Source: Microbacterium arabinogalactanolyticum | GTDB lineage: Bacteria > Actinomycetota > Actinomycetes > Actinomycetales > Microbacteriaceae | Reading direction: 5' to 3' | Length of the DNA stretch: 64,000 bases | Assembly (NCBI RefSeq): GCF_030268005.1 | Contig: NZ_BRZC01000004.1 | Coordinates: 558,001 to 622,000 of the forward strand | Shown here: positions 34,055-41,664 of the stretch, one piece after another | How positions within the stretch are numbered: position 1 is the stretch's first letter | Layout: each line of letters begins with the position of its first letter | Made by a program: the position numbers and the translations under genes | Notes under the pieces: generated by a model | The model's input: only the letters and a program-made list of their open reading frames with translations | Databases searched by the model: none | What the model was told of the DNA's origin: nothing

Positions 34055-34719
34055 TTCGTGCTCCTCGGTTGAGCCGCCGCAATTCCTCGCTCGGCGGCAT
34101 AGTCTGCCAGCAGCTCGCGGAGCATGCGCCTGCCACGGTGCAGGCGGCTCATCACGGTGCCGATGGGGGTCTTCATGATGTCGGCGATCTCCTGGTAGGA
34201 GAATCCCTCGACGTCTGCGAGGTACACCGCGAGGCGGAAGTCCTCGGGCACCTGCTGCAGCGCGTCCTTGACGGCTGACGCCGGCATCCGGTCGATCGCC
34301 TCGGCCTCGGCCGAGCGGCTGTGGGATGCCGTGGTCGACTCCGCCCCGCCCAGCTGCCAGTCCTCGAGGTCGTCGATCGTGCCCTGGAACGGCTCGCGCT
34401 GGCGCTTGCGGTAGATGTTGATGTAGGTGTTCGTCAGGATGCGGTACAGCCACGCCTTCAGGTTCGTGCCCTGCGTGAACGAGGACCACGCCCCGTACGC
34501 CTTCACGAAGGTCTCCTGCACGAGGTCAGCCGCGTCGGCGGGATTGCGCGTCATGCGCATCGCCGCCGCGTAGAGCTGATCCATGAAGGGGATCGCCTGC
34601 TCCTCGAAATCCCGTCGAGGGTCCGCGGTTGTCGTCTCGTCCATCACCGGCCAGTCTAGGCGGGCGAGGAGCTCCTGAGCGGAGGAGTCGACAGCATCCG
34701 TCGTCAGCGTCGCGGACAT
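34051..34719 (-). CDS. sigR: ECF sigma factor of the SigR/SigH disulfide-stress type
   Basis: 222 residues. Region 2 (about 45-110) contains [29 protein letters not shown] and [16 protein letters not shown]; region 4 (about 150-205) contains LPEDFR-like [29 protein letters not shown] split by a helix turn, then [12 protein letters not shown]. These match SigR of Streptomyces and SigH of mycobacteria, which direct thioredoxin and mycothiol genes. A second in-frame ATG (residue 26, [13 protein letters not shown]) would give a shorter form. Promoter region is only 50 bp, shared with aroA. I saw no GGAAT-GTT SigR-type promoter upstream. Confidence 0.92.
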   Translation of the reverse strand: MSATLTTDAVDSSAQELLARLDWPVMDETTTADPRRDFEEQAIPFMDQLYAAAMRMTRNPADAADLVQETFVKAYGAWSSFTQGTNLKAWLYRILTNTYINIYRKRQREPFQGTIDDLEDWQLGGAESTTASHSRSAEAEAIDRMPASAVKDALQQVPEDFRLAVYLADVEGFSYQEIADIMKTPIGTVMSRLHRGRRMLRELLADYAAERGIAAAQPRSTK

Positions 34720-34755
34720 CCGTCACCTCTTCTCTCCGTGTGTCGCAGGCTTCAC

Positions 34756-34761
34756 TAGGCT
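34756..34761 (+). promoter_or_regulatory. -10 box of probable leaderless aroA promoter
   Basis: TAGGCT, 8 nt before the ATG at 34770, with no Shine-Dalgarno between. Confidence 0.5.
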
Positions 34762-34769
34762 TAGAACCG

Positions 34770-36095
34770 ATGAGCACTGACCGGTATTCCCCCGCCCCCG
34801 CCCGCGGTGCGTACCGCGCGCCGGAGAGCGGACGCCCCGTGCACGCCTCCGTGACGATCCCCGGTTCGAAGTCGCTGACGAACCGCGAGCTGATGATCGC
34901 CGCCATCGCCGACGGACCGGGCCACCTGCTGCGGCCGCTGCACTCGGACGACTCGCGTCGCATGATCGACGCGCTCCGGCTGCTCGGCGTCGGCGTCGAG
35001 GAGGTCGCCTCCGACGGCGAGTTCGGCCCCGACCTGCTCGTCACCCCCGCCCCCCTGAAGGGCGGAGTGACCATCGACTGCGGCCAGGCCGGCACCGTGA
35101 TGCGCTTCATCGCGCCGCTGGCCGGCCTCGCCGCGCAGGACGTGCACCTCACCGCGCACGAGACCGCGCTGCACCGCCCCATGGGCGCACTCATCACGGG
35201 CCTGCGCGATCTGGGCGTCGACATCGATGACGAGGGCACCTGGTCGCTGCCCTTCACGGTGCGCGGGCACGGCCGCATCCGCGGCGGCCGGGTCGAGATC
35301 GACGCCTCCGGCTCGAGCCAGTTCGTCTCTGGCCTGCTCCTCGCGGCGCCGCGGTTCGATGTCGGGCTGCACCTCGTCCACACCGGCGAGCACCTCCCCA
35401 GCCTCCCCCACATCGACATGACCATCGAGTCGCTCAGCCGTCGCGGCATCCGCATCGAGCGCCCCGCCGTCGGCGAGTGGCTCGTCGAGGCCGGGGTCCC
35501 CCGCGCGAAGGATGTCGCGATCGAGCCGGACCTGTCCAACGCGGCCCCGTTCCTGGCCGCGGCGATGGTCACCGGTGGCGAGGTCACGGTGGCGGGATGG
35601 CCGCTGCACTCCACGCAGCCGGGCGCGCTGCTGCCGGAGATCCTGCACGCCATGGGCGCGCACACCAGCAGGCATGCGGGTGCGCTCACTGTCAAGGCGG
35701 GCGACGGGATCCGCGGTCTGGACATCGACCTGTCCGCGGCCAGCGAGCTGACACCGACGATCGCCGGACTCGCGGCGTTCGCCGACGGTCCCACGACGAT
35801 CCGCGGGGTGGCGCACATCCGCCAGCACGAGACCGACCGCATCGCGGCCCTCGTCGGCAACCTGCGCGCCCTCGGCGGCCAGGCCGAGGAGCTGCCCGAC
35901 GGCCTGCGCATCACCCCCGTGCCTCTGACCGGCGCCGTGTGGCCCGCCCATCACGACCACCGGATGGCGACCACGGGCGCGCTGATCGGCCTGCGGGTTC
36001 CCGGCGTCGAGATCGACGACATCGGCACCACCGCGAAGACCCTTCCCGAGTTCACGATGCTCTGGGAGCGGATGCTGACGGGCGCCACCGCGTGA
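34770..36095 (+). CDS. aroA: 3-phosphoshikimate 1-carboxyvinyltransferase (EPSP synthase)
   Basis: Sixth step of the shikimate pathway: joins PEP to shikimate 3-phosphate; the target of glyphosate. 441 residues. Motifs: PGSKSLTNRELMIAA near the N-terminus (Lys of the PEP site), the glyphosate-region loop DCGQAGTVMRFIAPLA, SGSSQFVSGLL, DLSNAAPFLAAA and AHHDHRMATTGALIGL. The loop reads GQAGTVMRF, where class I enzymes have GNAGTAMRP, so sensitivity cannot be predicted. Although the open frame starts earlier, only the ATG at 34770 makes sense. Followed by rsgA with a GTGA overlap. Confidence 0.95.
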   Translation: MSTDRYSPAPARGAYRAPESGRPVHASVTIPGSKSLTNRELMIAAIADGPGHLLRPLHSDDSRRMIDALRLLGVGVEEVASDGEFGPDLLVTPAPLKGGVTIDCGQAGTVMRFIAPLAGLAAQDVHLTAHETALHRPMGALITGLRDLGVDIDDEGTWSLPFTVRGHGRIRGGRVEIDASGSSQFVSGLLLAAPRFDVGLHLVHTGEHLPSLPHIDMTIESLSRRGIRIERPAVGEWLVEAGVPRAKDVAIEPDLSNAAPFLAAAMVTGGEVTVAGWPLHSTQPGALLPEILHAMGAHTSRHAGALTVKAGDGIRGLDIDLSAASELTPTIAGLAAFADGPTTIRGVAHIRQHETDRIAALVGNLRALGGQAEELPDGLRITPVPLTGAVWPAHHDHRMATTGALIGLRVPGVEIDDIGTTAKTLPEFTMLWERMLTGATA

Positions 36096-37135
36096 GCTGG
36101 CTGGGCGACGACGACGAGGACTCCGACTTCGAGGAGTTCGACGAGAGCAGCATCCGGTCGCGTCCGAACCCGAAGGCCAACCGGCCCCGCACCAAGCGCC
36201 GCCCTGCGCATGAGGATGCCGAGATCGGGCGCATCCTCGGCGTCGACCGCGGCAGATACAGCGTGCTGATCGGCGAGGACCGTCCCGATGAGCGCACCGT
36301 GACCTCGGCCCGCGCGCGCGAGCTGCGCCGCACGCCGATCGTCACGGGCGATCGGGTCAGGGTCGTCGGCGACACCTCCGGCGATGAGGGCACGCTGTCC
36401 CGCATCGTGGGCATCGTCGATCGCACCTCGCTGCTGCGCCGCAGCGCCGACGACACCGATCAGGTCGAGCGGGTCATCGTCGCCAACGCCGACCAGATGC
36501 TGATCGTGGTCGCCGCGGCCGACCCGGAGCCGCGCGCACGTCTGGTCGACCGCTATCTCGTGGCGGCCCTGGATGCCGGCATCCGCCCGCTCCTGGTCGT
36601 GACCAAGACCGACCTCGCCGATCCGTCGGACTTCCTGTCGCACTTCGACGGCCTCGACCTCACCGTGTTCACCAGCGCCCGCGGGCAGATGCCCGTGGAC
36701 GAGATCGGCGCGGCCCTCATCGGCCACTCCACGGTGTTCGTCGGGCACTCCGGCGTGGGCAAGTCGACACTGGTGAACGCGCTGGTCCCGGGAGCCGGAC
36801 GCGCCACCGGGCACGTCAACGAGGTCACCGGCCGCGGACGGCACACGTCCTCGTCGACGGTCTCGCTGCGCTACGTCGCGGATGCGGGGCGCGGCTGGGT
36901 GATCGACACCCCCGGGGTGCGCTCGTTCGGGCTCGGGCATGTGGACCGCGCCAACATCCTCGCGGCCTACACCGAGCTCGCCGAGATCGCCGAGGACTGC
37001 CCGCGCGGGTGCACGCACCTGCCCGACGCCGAGGACTGCGCGCTGAACCTGGCCGCGGCGGACGGCACGCTGGGCGAGGCGGGACGCTCTCGCCTGGAGT
37101 CGCTGCAGCGTCTGCTGGAGACGTTCGGCGGATAG
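36092..37135 (+). CDS. rsgA: Small ribosomal subunit biogenesis GTPase RsgA
   Basis: Circularly permuted GTPase that checks 30S maturation. 347 residues: an acidic Asp/Glu/Ser tail (1-20), an OB-fold (about 45-115), G4 TKTD (171-174), G1 GHSGVGKST (218-226), G3 DTPG (272-275), and a C-terminal zinc knuckle CPRGCTHLPDAEDC (303-316). The first zinc Cys pair is spaced by three residues, one fewer than in Bacillus YloQ. GTG start in a GTGA overlap with aroA; the aroA-rsgA order is common in actinobacteria. Its TAG stop is the first half of the bcp -10 hexamer. Confidence 0.94.
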   Translation: MSWLGDDDEDSDFEEFDESSIRSRPNPKANRPRTKRRPAHEDAEIGRILGVDRGRYSVLIGEDRPDERTVTSARARELRRTPIVTGDRVRVVGDTSGDEGTLSRIVGIVDRTSLLRRSADDTDQVERVIVANADQMLIVVAAADPEPRARLVDRYLVAALDAGIRPLLVVTKTDLADPSDFLSHFDGLDLTVFTSARGQMPVDEIGAALIGHSTVFVGHSGVGKSTLVNALVPGAGRATGHVNEVTGRGRHTSSSTVSLRYVADAGRGWVIDTPGVRSFGLGHVDRANILAAYTELAEIAEDCPRGCTHLPDAEDCALNLAAADGTLGEAGRSRLESLQRLLETFGG

Positions 37136-37138
37136 GCT
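37133..37138 (+). promoter_or_regulatory. -10 box of leaderless bcp promoter, overlapping the rsgA stop
   Basis: TAGGCT, 6 nt before the GTG at 37145; its first three bases are the rsgA stop codon. Confidence 0.5.
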
Positions 37139-37144
37139 GGTGGC

Positions 37145-37621
37145 GTGACCACGACGCGCCTGGAACCCGGTACCCCTGCCCCCGACTTCACCCTGCTCGA
37201 TAAGGACGGGACCAGCGTCTCGCTCTCCGATCTGCGCGGGAAGAAGGTCATCCTGTACTTCTACCCCGCGGCGATGACGCCCGGATGCACCACGCAGGCC
37301 TGCGATTTCCGCGACAGCATCTCCTCGCTGCAGGGTGCCGGTTACACGGTCGTCGGCGTCTCGCGGGACGAGCCCGCCAAGCTGAAGAAGTTCCAGGAGC
37401 GCGATGGCCTCACCTTCGAGCTGCTCAGCGATCCTGACCACGCCGTGCACACCGCCTACGGCGTGTGGGGCGAGAAGATGAACTACGGCAAGGTCGTCGA
37501 GGGCGTCATCCGCTCGACCTTCGTCATCGACGAGCAGGGCGTCATCGAGCTCGCTCAGTACAACGTAAAGGCCACCGGCCACGTGGCCCGGTTGCGCAAG
37601 GCGCTCGGCGTGGACGCCTGA
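37145..37621 (+). CDS. bcp: Thiol peroxidase Bcp (atypical 2-Cys peroxiredoxin)
   Basis: Reduces H2O2 and organic peroxides with electrons from thioredoxin. 158 residues. The active site is PAAMTPGCTTQACDF with peroxidatic Cys48 and resolving Cys53, five residues apart, as in BCP/PrxQ enzymes. GTG start with no Shine-Dalgarno but TAGGCT at 6 nt, so an independent leaderless transcript is likely in addition to read-through from aroA-rsgA. Proximity to sigR, which in relatives controls thiol homeostasis, is suggestive only. Confidence 0.94.
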   Translation: MTTTRLEPGTPAPDFTLLDKDGTSVSLSDLRGKKVILYFYPAAMTPGCTTQACDFRDSISSLQGAGYTVVGVSRDEPAKLKKFQERDGLTFELLSDPDHAVHTAYGVWGEKMNYGKVVEGVIRSTFVIDEQGVIELAQYNVKATGHVARLRKALGVDA

Positions 37622-37633
37622 CCGCAGGCGTCC

Positions 37634-38044
37634 TCACTCGTCGTCGGACGGGCGCCCCTGCAGTCGGGGATCGTCGGCGCCCTCCCGGCGCACGGTCGCG
37701 ATCAGCGTGACCAGCCCCACGACGCCCACGATCCCGAGGACGAGCACGAACGTCCAGGGTGTGGGCCGGATGGTGAGCGCCGCAAGCGACAGCGCGATGG
37801 CGAGCACCTGGAAGACGATGCCACCCGAGCGCGCCCAGGACGCACGGCGCAGCACGCCGAAGGCGAAGGCGATCAGCGCGGCGGCGCCGATCAGGGTCAA
37901 TCCGATCAGTGCGATGCCGCTCGCTGCCGACGACGCATCGCCCGCACCGAGGGCGAACAGCTCGATGATGCCGACCACCGCGAGTGCGACGCCCTCGAGT
38001 CCCAGGATGACGGCTGCGATGGCGGCGGGGCCGGATCGGCGCAC
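37634..38044 (-). CDS. Hypothetical four-helix membrane protein
   Basis: 136 residues with four hydrophobic segments (AAIAAVILGLEGVALAVVGII, GIALIGLTLIGAAALIAFAF, GGIVFQVLAIALSLAAL, TFVLVLGIVGVVGLVTLIA) and an acidic C-terminus (DDPRLQGRPSDDE). Small proteins of this shape are common in actinobacteria; I do not know a function. GTG start with GAGGAG six bases ahead. It is convergent with bcp (12 bp apart) and divergent from whiB. Confidence 0.8.
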   Translation of the reverse strand: MRRSGPAAIAAVILGLEGVALAVVGIIELFALGAGDASSAASGIALIGLTLIGAAALIAFAFGVLRRASWARSGGIVFQVLAIALSLAALTIRPTPWTFVLVLGIVGVVGLVTLIATVRREGADDPRLQGRPSDDE

Positions 38045-38078
38045 GGGAACTCCTCAGGGATGAATGTCACAAAAACCC

Positions 38079-38107
38079 TTGATTTCGCACATTCCATGTA
38101 ACAGAAT
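38079..38107 (+). promoter_or_regulatory. Candidate whiB promoter
   Basis: TTGATT at 38079-38084 and CAGAAT at 38102-38107, 17 bp apart. The transcript would start near 38114, leaving a leader of about 137 nt before whiB. The leader includes a 7-bp hairpin at 38141-38157 (GCGGGTG-CAA-CACCCGC). Confidence 0.4.
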
Positions 38108-38117
38108 AGACAAAGCC

Positions 38118-38174
38118 ATGTGCTCCCACATCGGAGTGGGGCGGGTGCAACACCCGCATGACCAGGGTAGCTGA
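38118..38174 (+). other. Possible 18-codon leader ORF ahead of whiB
   Basis: ATG at 38118 opens the reading MCSHIGVGRVQHPHDQGS and stops at 38174; it begins only about 4 nt after the predicted transcription start and contains the 7-bp hairpin. There is no Shine-Dalgarno, so translation would have to be near-leaderless. It may be chance. Confidence 0.25.
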
Positions 38175-38250
38175 CTCCCGATCCGCTTCCCGAACTCGAG
38201 TGCCGCGTCTGCGGCCACCACACCGAAAATCTATCTCTGAGGAGCCATCC

Positions 38251-38499
38251 ATGGATTGGCGCGACAAAGCGGCCTGCCTTACCGTCGACCCCGAACTGTT
38301 CTTCCCGGTCGGCAACACCGGCCCCGCGGTCGACCAGATCGAGAAGGCCAAGGCCGTCTGCGCCACCTGCACCGTCACCGAGATCTGCCTGCAGTACGCC
38401 CTGGAGTCCGGCCAGGACTCGGGCGTGTGGGGCGGCCTTTCCGAGGACGAGCGCCGCGCGCTGAAGCGGCGCGCCGCACGCGCGCGCCGCGCCGGCTGA
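38251..38499 (+). CDS. whiB1: WhiB-family transcriptional regulator (WhiB1/WblE-like)
   Basis: 82 residues, actinobacteria-specific. Four conserved cysteines (Cys9, Cys37, Cys40, Cys46; VCATCTVTEIC) hold a [4Fe-4S] cluster sensitive to NO and O2. The turn GVWGGLSEDERR (58-69) binds the primary sigma factor's domain 4, and the C-terminus is basic (LKRRAARARRAG) for DNA contact. The short N-terminus and sequence fit WhiB1/WblE, usually essential. The ATG has GAGGAG eight bases ahead. A perfect terminator follows and separates it from the convergent pdtaS. Confidence 0.92.
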   Translation: MDWRDKAACLTVDPELFFPVGNTGPAVDQIEKAKAVCATCTVTEICLQYALESGQDSGVWGGLSEDERRALKRRAARARRAG

Positions 38500-38516
38500 G
38501 CTCCCCCACGCGACGA

Positions 38517-38550
38517 AGAAGCGCCGGTCCCCATCGGGACCGGCGCTTCT
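38517..38550. terminator. Bidirectional terminator between whiB and pdtaS
   Basis: Perfect 15-bp stem (AGAAGCGCCGGTCCC) with a CATC loop, shared by two convergent genes; no U-tract. Confidence 0.85.
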
Positions 38551-38559
38551 CTCATGCCG

Positions 38560-40032
38560 TCAGGCGGCGATCCACCGCATGGGGATCGCGATGGTCACCT
38601 GCGTGCCCTCGCCCTCGGTGCCCTTCCACTCGATCGTGCCGCTGAGCTCCCCCTGGATCAGGGTGCGCACGATCTGCGTGCCGAGTCCCTGGCCGACCCG
38701 CCCCTCGGGAAGGCCGTGCCCGGTGTCGGTCACCGTCACGGTCAGCAGCTCCGACGTGCGGGTCGCCTCGATGCGGACGATGCCCTCCTGCCCCGCGAGG
38801 CCGTGCTCGACCGCGTTGGTGACGACTTCGGTCAGCGCGAGCGCGAGCGGCGTGGCGTACTCGCTGGGCAGCACGCCGAAGCGCCCTTCCAGCTGCGTGC
38901 GCGCCCGGGTGTTCGGAGCAGCCGCGACCTCGGCGACGAGCTTGAGCACGCGGTCGAAGACCTCGTCGAAGTCGACGGTCTGGGACAGGCCGCTGGCGAG
39001 GGTGTCGTGCACGACCGCGATGGACTCGACGCGGCGCATGGCCTGGGTGAGCGCATCCCTGGCGTCGTCGGAGCGCGTCCTGCGCGCCTGGATGCGCAGC
39101 AGCGAGGCGACCGTCTGCAGGTTGTTCTTCACGCGGTGATGGATCTCGCGGATCGTCGCGTCCTTGGTGATGAGCTCCTGCTCCTGGTGGCGCAGCTCCG
39201 ACACGTCGCGGCACAGCACGATCGCGCCGATCCGGGTGCCGTGGTCCTTCAGCGGGATCGCGCGCAGCGACACCGTCACGCCGCGGGCCTCCATGTCGGT
39301 GCGCCAGGGGGCGCGGCCGGTCACGACCACGGGGAGCGACTCGTCCACCTGGCGGGAGGGCGGCACGATCCGCGTGGTCACCTCGGCCAGCGACTCGCCC
39401 TCGAGCTCGTCGTCGAATCCCATCCGGTTGAACGCCGACAGCGCGTTGGGGCTCGCGAAGGTGGTGATGCCGTCGACGTCGAGCCGGATCAGGCCGTCGG
39501 ATGCACGGGGTGCACCGCGCCGGGGCGCGGTCGGCGCCGCGAGATCCGGGAACTCGCCGGAGGCGATCATGCGGAACAGATCGTTCGCGCACTCGTCGAA
39601 GCTGATCTGCTGGCGGGACGGCATCCGCGCCTCGCCCAGGTTGGTGTGCCGGGTGATCACGCCCACGATGGCGCCGCCGTCGTGCTTGCGCTTGATGGGC
39701 ACCGCGCGCACGCGCGTGGGAGTCTCCTCGAACCAGTCCGGTGACGAGGAGTCCACGATCTCGCCGGACTCGAATGCCGACTGCACCTGCGTCCGCCACT
39801 GCGGACGCACCTTCTCCCCCACGATGTCGCGATAGAAGAGCGTCGCTGCTCCGCTGGGCCGGGAGTGCGCGACGGCCACGAAGGAGCCGTCGGCGGTCTC
39901 GATCCACATCACGATGTCCGCCGAGGCGAGGTCGGCCAGAAGCTGCCCGTCGCCCGCGAGGCGATGCAGCCATTCGACATCCGCGTCGTTCAGGCGGCCC
40001 TGGGCGTGTACGAGATCACTGAGCGTTGACAC
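38560..40032 (-). CDS. pdtaS: Sensor histidine kinase of the PdtaS type
   Basis: 490 residues, soluble, no membrane segment. The order is an N-terminal GAF-like domain (about 5-140; DIVMWIETADGSFVAVAHSRP), a PAS domain (175-285), HisKA_2 with the phosphoacceptor in REIHHRVKNNLQ (His298/299), and a HATPase domain (390-490; LTEVVTNAVEHG, DTGHGLPEG, GLGTQIV). In mycobacteria PdtaS phosphorylates the RNA-binding antiterminator PdtaR and responds to metals and NO. No response regulator gene is adjacent. GTG start with TAGGCT 6 nt ahead (leaderless). whiB beside this kinase is a common actinobacterial arrangement, to my knowledge. Confidence 0.9.
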   Translation of the reverse strand: MSTLSDLVHAQGRLNDADVEWLHRLAGDGQLLADLASADIVMWIETADGSFVAVAHSRPSGAATLFYRDIVGEKVRPQWRTQVQSAFESGEIVDSSSPDWFEETPTRVRAVPIKRKHDGGAIVGVITRHTNLGEARMPSRQQISFDECANDLFRMIASGEFPDLAAPTAPRRGAPRASDGLIRLDVDGITTFASPNALSAFNRMGFDDELEGESLAEVTTRIVPPSRQVDESLPVVVTGRAPWRTDMEARGVTVSLRAIPLKDHGTRIGAIVLCRDVSELRHQEQELITKDATIREIHHRVKNNLQTVASLLRIQARRTRSDDARDALTQAMRRVESIAVVHDTLASGLSQTVDFDEVFDRVLKLVAEVAAAPNTRARTQLEGRFGVLPSEYATPLALALTEVVTNAVEHGLAGQEGIVRIEATRTSELLTVTVTDTGHGLPEGRVGQGLGTQIVRTLIQGELSGTIEWKGTEGEGTQVTIAIPMRWIAA

Positions 40033-40038
40033 TCCCTC

Positions 40039-40044
40039 AGCCTA
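40039..40044 (-). promoter_or_regulatory. -10 box of leaderless pdtaS promoter
   Basis: TAGGCT on the minus strand, 6 nt before the GTG at 40032. Confidence 0.55.
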
Positions 40045-40084
40045 CTGGGGGCGTTCGGCGCCGAACGCGTCCGCCGCGCACGCG

Positions 40085-40477
40085 TCACAGCACCGCGAAC
40101 GAGCTCGCCCGCCATCTGCCGTCCAGGCCCTCCAGACGCACCGCGACCGCGCGCGTCCGGCCGGGACCTGCGACGATGACGACCGCCTCGACGATGCCGT
40201 CCACCGGCTCGGTGACGCGGATCGAGAGGATCTGGAAGTTCGGCCGCGCCGGGGCGATGCCGCGCGCGCTGCGCGCACGCGCCGAGAGGTTCGCCCGCGT
40301 GGCCAGCGCGCGGAACGCGTCCTCGCTGAGCCAGCGCGCCAGCTGGTCGACCTTGCGGATGCCGGCGAGCACTTCCAGCGCCCCGTTCGTCAGGCTCCGC
40401 AGCAGCGGGACAGGATCGGGAAGCGCGGCGCTCGGAGTCGGCTGCGGTGCGAAGTACTCGGTCAACGTCGTCGTCAT
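40085..40477 (-). CDS. Rv3235-family protein
   Basis: 130 residues. The body ALEVLAGIRKVDQLARWLSEDAFRALATRANL and the later strand pattern VDGIVEAVVIVAGPGRTRAVAVRLEGLDGRWRASSF are typical of the Rv3235 family found near secA in actinobacteria. It forms a small SnoaL/cystatin-like fold by prediction (inference). Function is unknown. No membrane segment. It is divergent from the next gene across 157 bp that contain a perfect DnaA-box 9-mer. Confidence 0.8.
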   Translation of the reverse strand: MTTTLTEYFAPQPTPSAALPDPVPLLRSLTNGALEVLAGIRKVDQLARWLSEDAFRALATRANLSARARSARGIAPARPNFQILSIRVTEPVDGIVEAVVIVAGPGRTRAVAVRLEGLDGRWRASSFAVL

Positions 40478-40586
40478 GGTTCCGCGATCCCCCCGGGTCG
40501 TGGCAGTCGTGCTTGCTGAGATATCGGCTCGAACTCCTTGCAGTACAGCACGCGGGACGGCCTCACGGAAGGCGCGGGCACCGATC

Positions 40587-40595
40587 TGTGGATAA
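40587..40595. promoter_or_regulatory. Perfect DnaA-box 9-mer upstream of 40635 gene
   Basis: TGTGGATAA (complement TTATCCACA), exactly 48 nt upstream of the GTG at 40635. A second copy lies exactly 48 nt upstream of the ATG at 41665. Confidence 0.55.
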
Positions 40596-40621
40596 CTCGC
40601 GCGCGCCCGTTGCGGGTCGCC

Positions 40622-40627
40622 TACGCT
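40622..40627 (+). promoter_or_regulatory. -10 box of leaderless 40635 gene promoter
   Basis: TACGCT, 7 nt before the GTG at 40635. Confidence 0.5.
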
Positions 40628-40634
40628 CGTTCGG

Positions 40635-41237
40635 GTGGAATGGGATCACCTCTTCGCCGACCTGGAGGGTCAGCTCGCCGCTGAGTGGGAGGCGGAGCGC
40701 GCCGCGCTGGATGCCGAGACGGAGCGCCTGCGGATCTCGAAGCTGACGCTGCGCGACCGGCTCCGCGCGGTGGCCGACGAGCGCACCCGGATGGTGCTGG
40801 AACCGGCCGACGGCGAGCGCTGGGAGTGCACGGTGCACACCATCGGCGCCGACTGGATCGGCGTCGTGCTCACCTCCGACCCACGGCTGCGCATCCTGCC
40901 CGTCGCGGCGATCTCGGCGATCGGCGTCGATCACGGCGCCCTGCTGTCCTCGCTCGGCACGGATGCCGCATCATCCGCGCCCACGGTGCGAGAGCGGATG
41001 ACGCTCGGCTTCGTGCTGCGCGACCTCGCACGGCGACGCACCCCGGTGACGGTGGCCCGGCGCGGCGCAGATCCGCAGCACGGCACGATCGACCGCGCCG
41101 GCGCCGATCAGCTCGACCTCGCCATGCATGACGCCGGCGAGGTCCGCCGCGCGCGATCGGTGCGCGGCTTCCGGATGATCCCCTTCGACTCGCTGGTCTG
41201 GATCAGAGTGGAGAGCGGCGAGACGGCGGCATCCTGA
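40635..41237 (+). CDS. Hypothetical soluble protein
   Basis: 200 residues, GTG start, no signal peptide or membrane helix. Residues 5-50 are a charged helix (DLEGQLAAEWEAERAALDAETERLRI) with heptad character. The rest alternates short strands: residues about 55-95 (LEPADGERWECTVHTIGADWIGVV) and again about 130-165 (VTVARRGADPQHGTIDRAGADQLDLAM) look like two related small beta-barrel modules, ending RGFRMIPFDSLVWIRV. I do not recognise the family. The double-barrel look could suggest nucleic-acid or RNA binding, but this is a guess. Confidence 0.75.
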   Translation: MEWDHLFADLEGQLAAEWEAERAALDAETERLRISKLTLRDRLRAVADERTRMVLEPADGERWECTVHTIGADWIGVVLTSDPRLRILPVAAISAIGVDHGALLSSLGTDAASSAPTVRERMTLGFVLRDLARRRTPVTVARRGADPQHGTIDRAGADQLDLAMHDAGEVRRARSVRGFRMIPFDSLVWIRVESGETAAS

Positions 41238-41266
41238 GAGCTGACGCGCCAGATCTCGGCGTCTCA
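41235..41266. terminator. Weak hairpin between the 40635 and HTH genes
   Basis: TGAG plus ACGC pair with GCGTCTCA across a 5-nt bulge; sits between convergent genes. Low confidence. Confidence 0.3.
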
Positions 41267-41288
41267 CGCGTGGCGCGGCACGATGCGG

Positions 41289-41567
41289 TCAACTGCGACG
41301 GTACGGAGTGGTGCCCCAGAGCTCGGGGAAGCTCGCCTCGTTGGCCTGGCGCCACAGCGCCTGGCGTCTGGCATCCTCGGACTGCTCCTCGAGGTAGTCG
41401 GCCAGGCTGGCCTCCTCGACCCGCCAGCGCGGGGGTGAACCCAGCTGCGAGCCCCGCAGACGCCCCTGCTGCACGAGATCGATGACCTCATCGACCTCGA
41501 TGCTCAGCAGCTCGGCGACCTGCGCGGGCGCGAGGAAGCGCGGAGCCATGTCGGATGCTTCGGGCAT
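41289..41567 (-). CDS. Small MerR/excisionase-type HTH protein
   Basis: 92 residues. The winged HTH_17 pattern is FLAPAQVAELLSIEVDEVIDLVQQGRLRGSQLGSPPRWRVEEASLADYLEE (about residues 10-60, quoted here only as pattern: turn at LLSIEVDE, wing at GSPPRWRV). The C-terminal tail (WRQANEASFPELW) is specific to the actinobacterial BldC-like group. It would bind DNA, possibly cooperatively as BldC does. A second ATG seven codons in (41549) is possible. GAGAAT lies 6 nt before the first ATG, a weak leaderless signal. Confidence 0.8.
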   Translation of the reverse strand: MPEASDMAPRFLAPAQVAELLSIEVDEVIDLVQQGRLRGSQLGSPPRWRVEEASLADYLEEQSEDARRQALWRQANEASFPELWGTTPYRRS

Positions 41568-41616
41568 GCGTTCATTCTCCCCTGCCCGGGCGGCTCACGC
41601 CCCTGAGAATCGGCCC

Positions 41617-41625
41617 TGTGGATAA
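41617..41625. promoter_or_regulatory. Perfect DnaA-box 9-mer upstream of the SAF gene
   Basis: TGTGGATAA, exactly 48 nt before the ATG at 41665, the same spacing as the copy at 40587. Confidence 0.55.
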
Positions 41626-41664
41626 CTTTTCGGGCACCTTCATCGAATCTGTGACGATGTGTGC

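Noticed and set aside
40587..41625. Replication origin suggested by two DnaA boxes
   Set aside because: Only two boxes 1 kb apart, no AT-rich unwinding region and no dnaA, dnaN or gyrB genes nearby. Their fixed spacing to gene starts fits regulation better.
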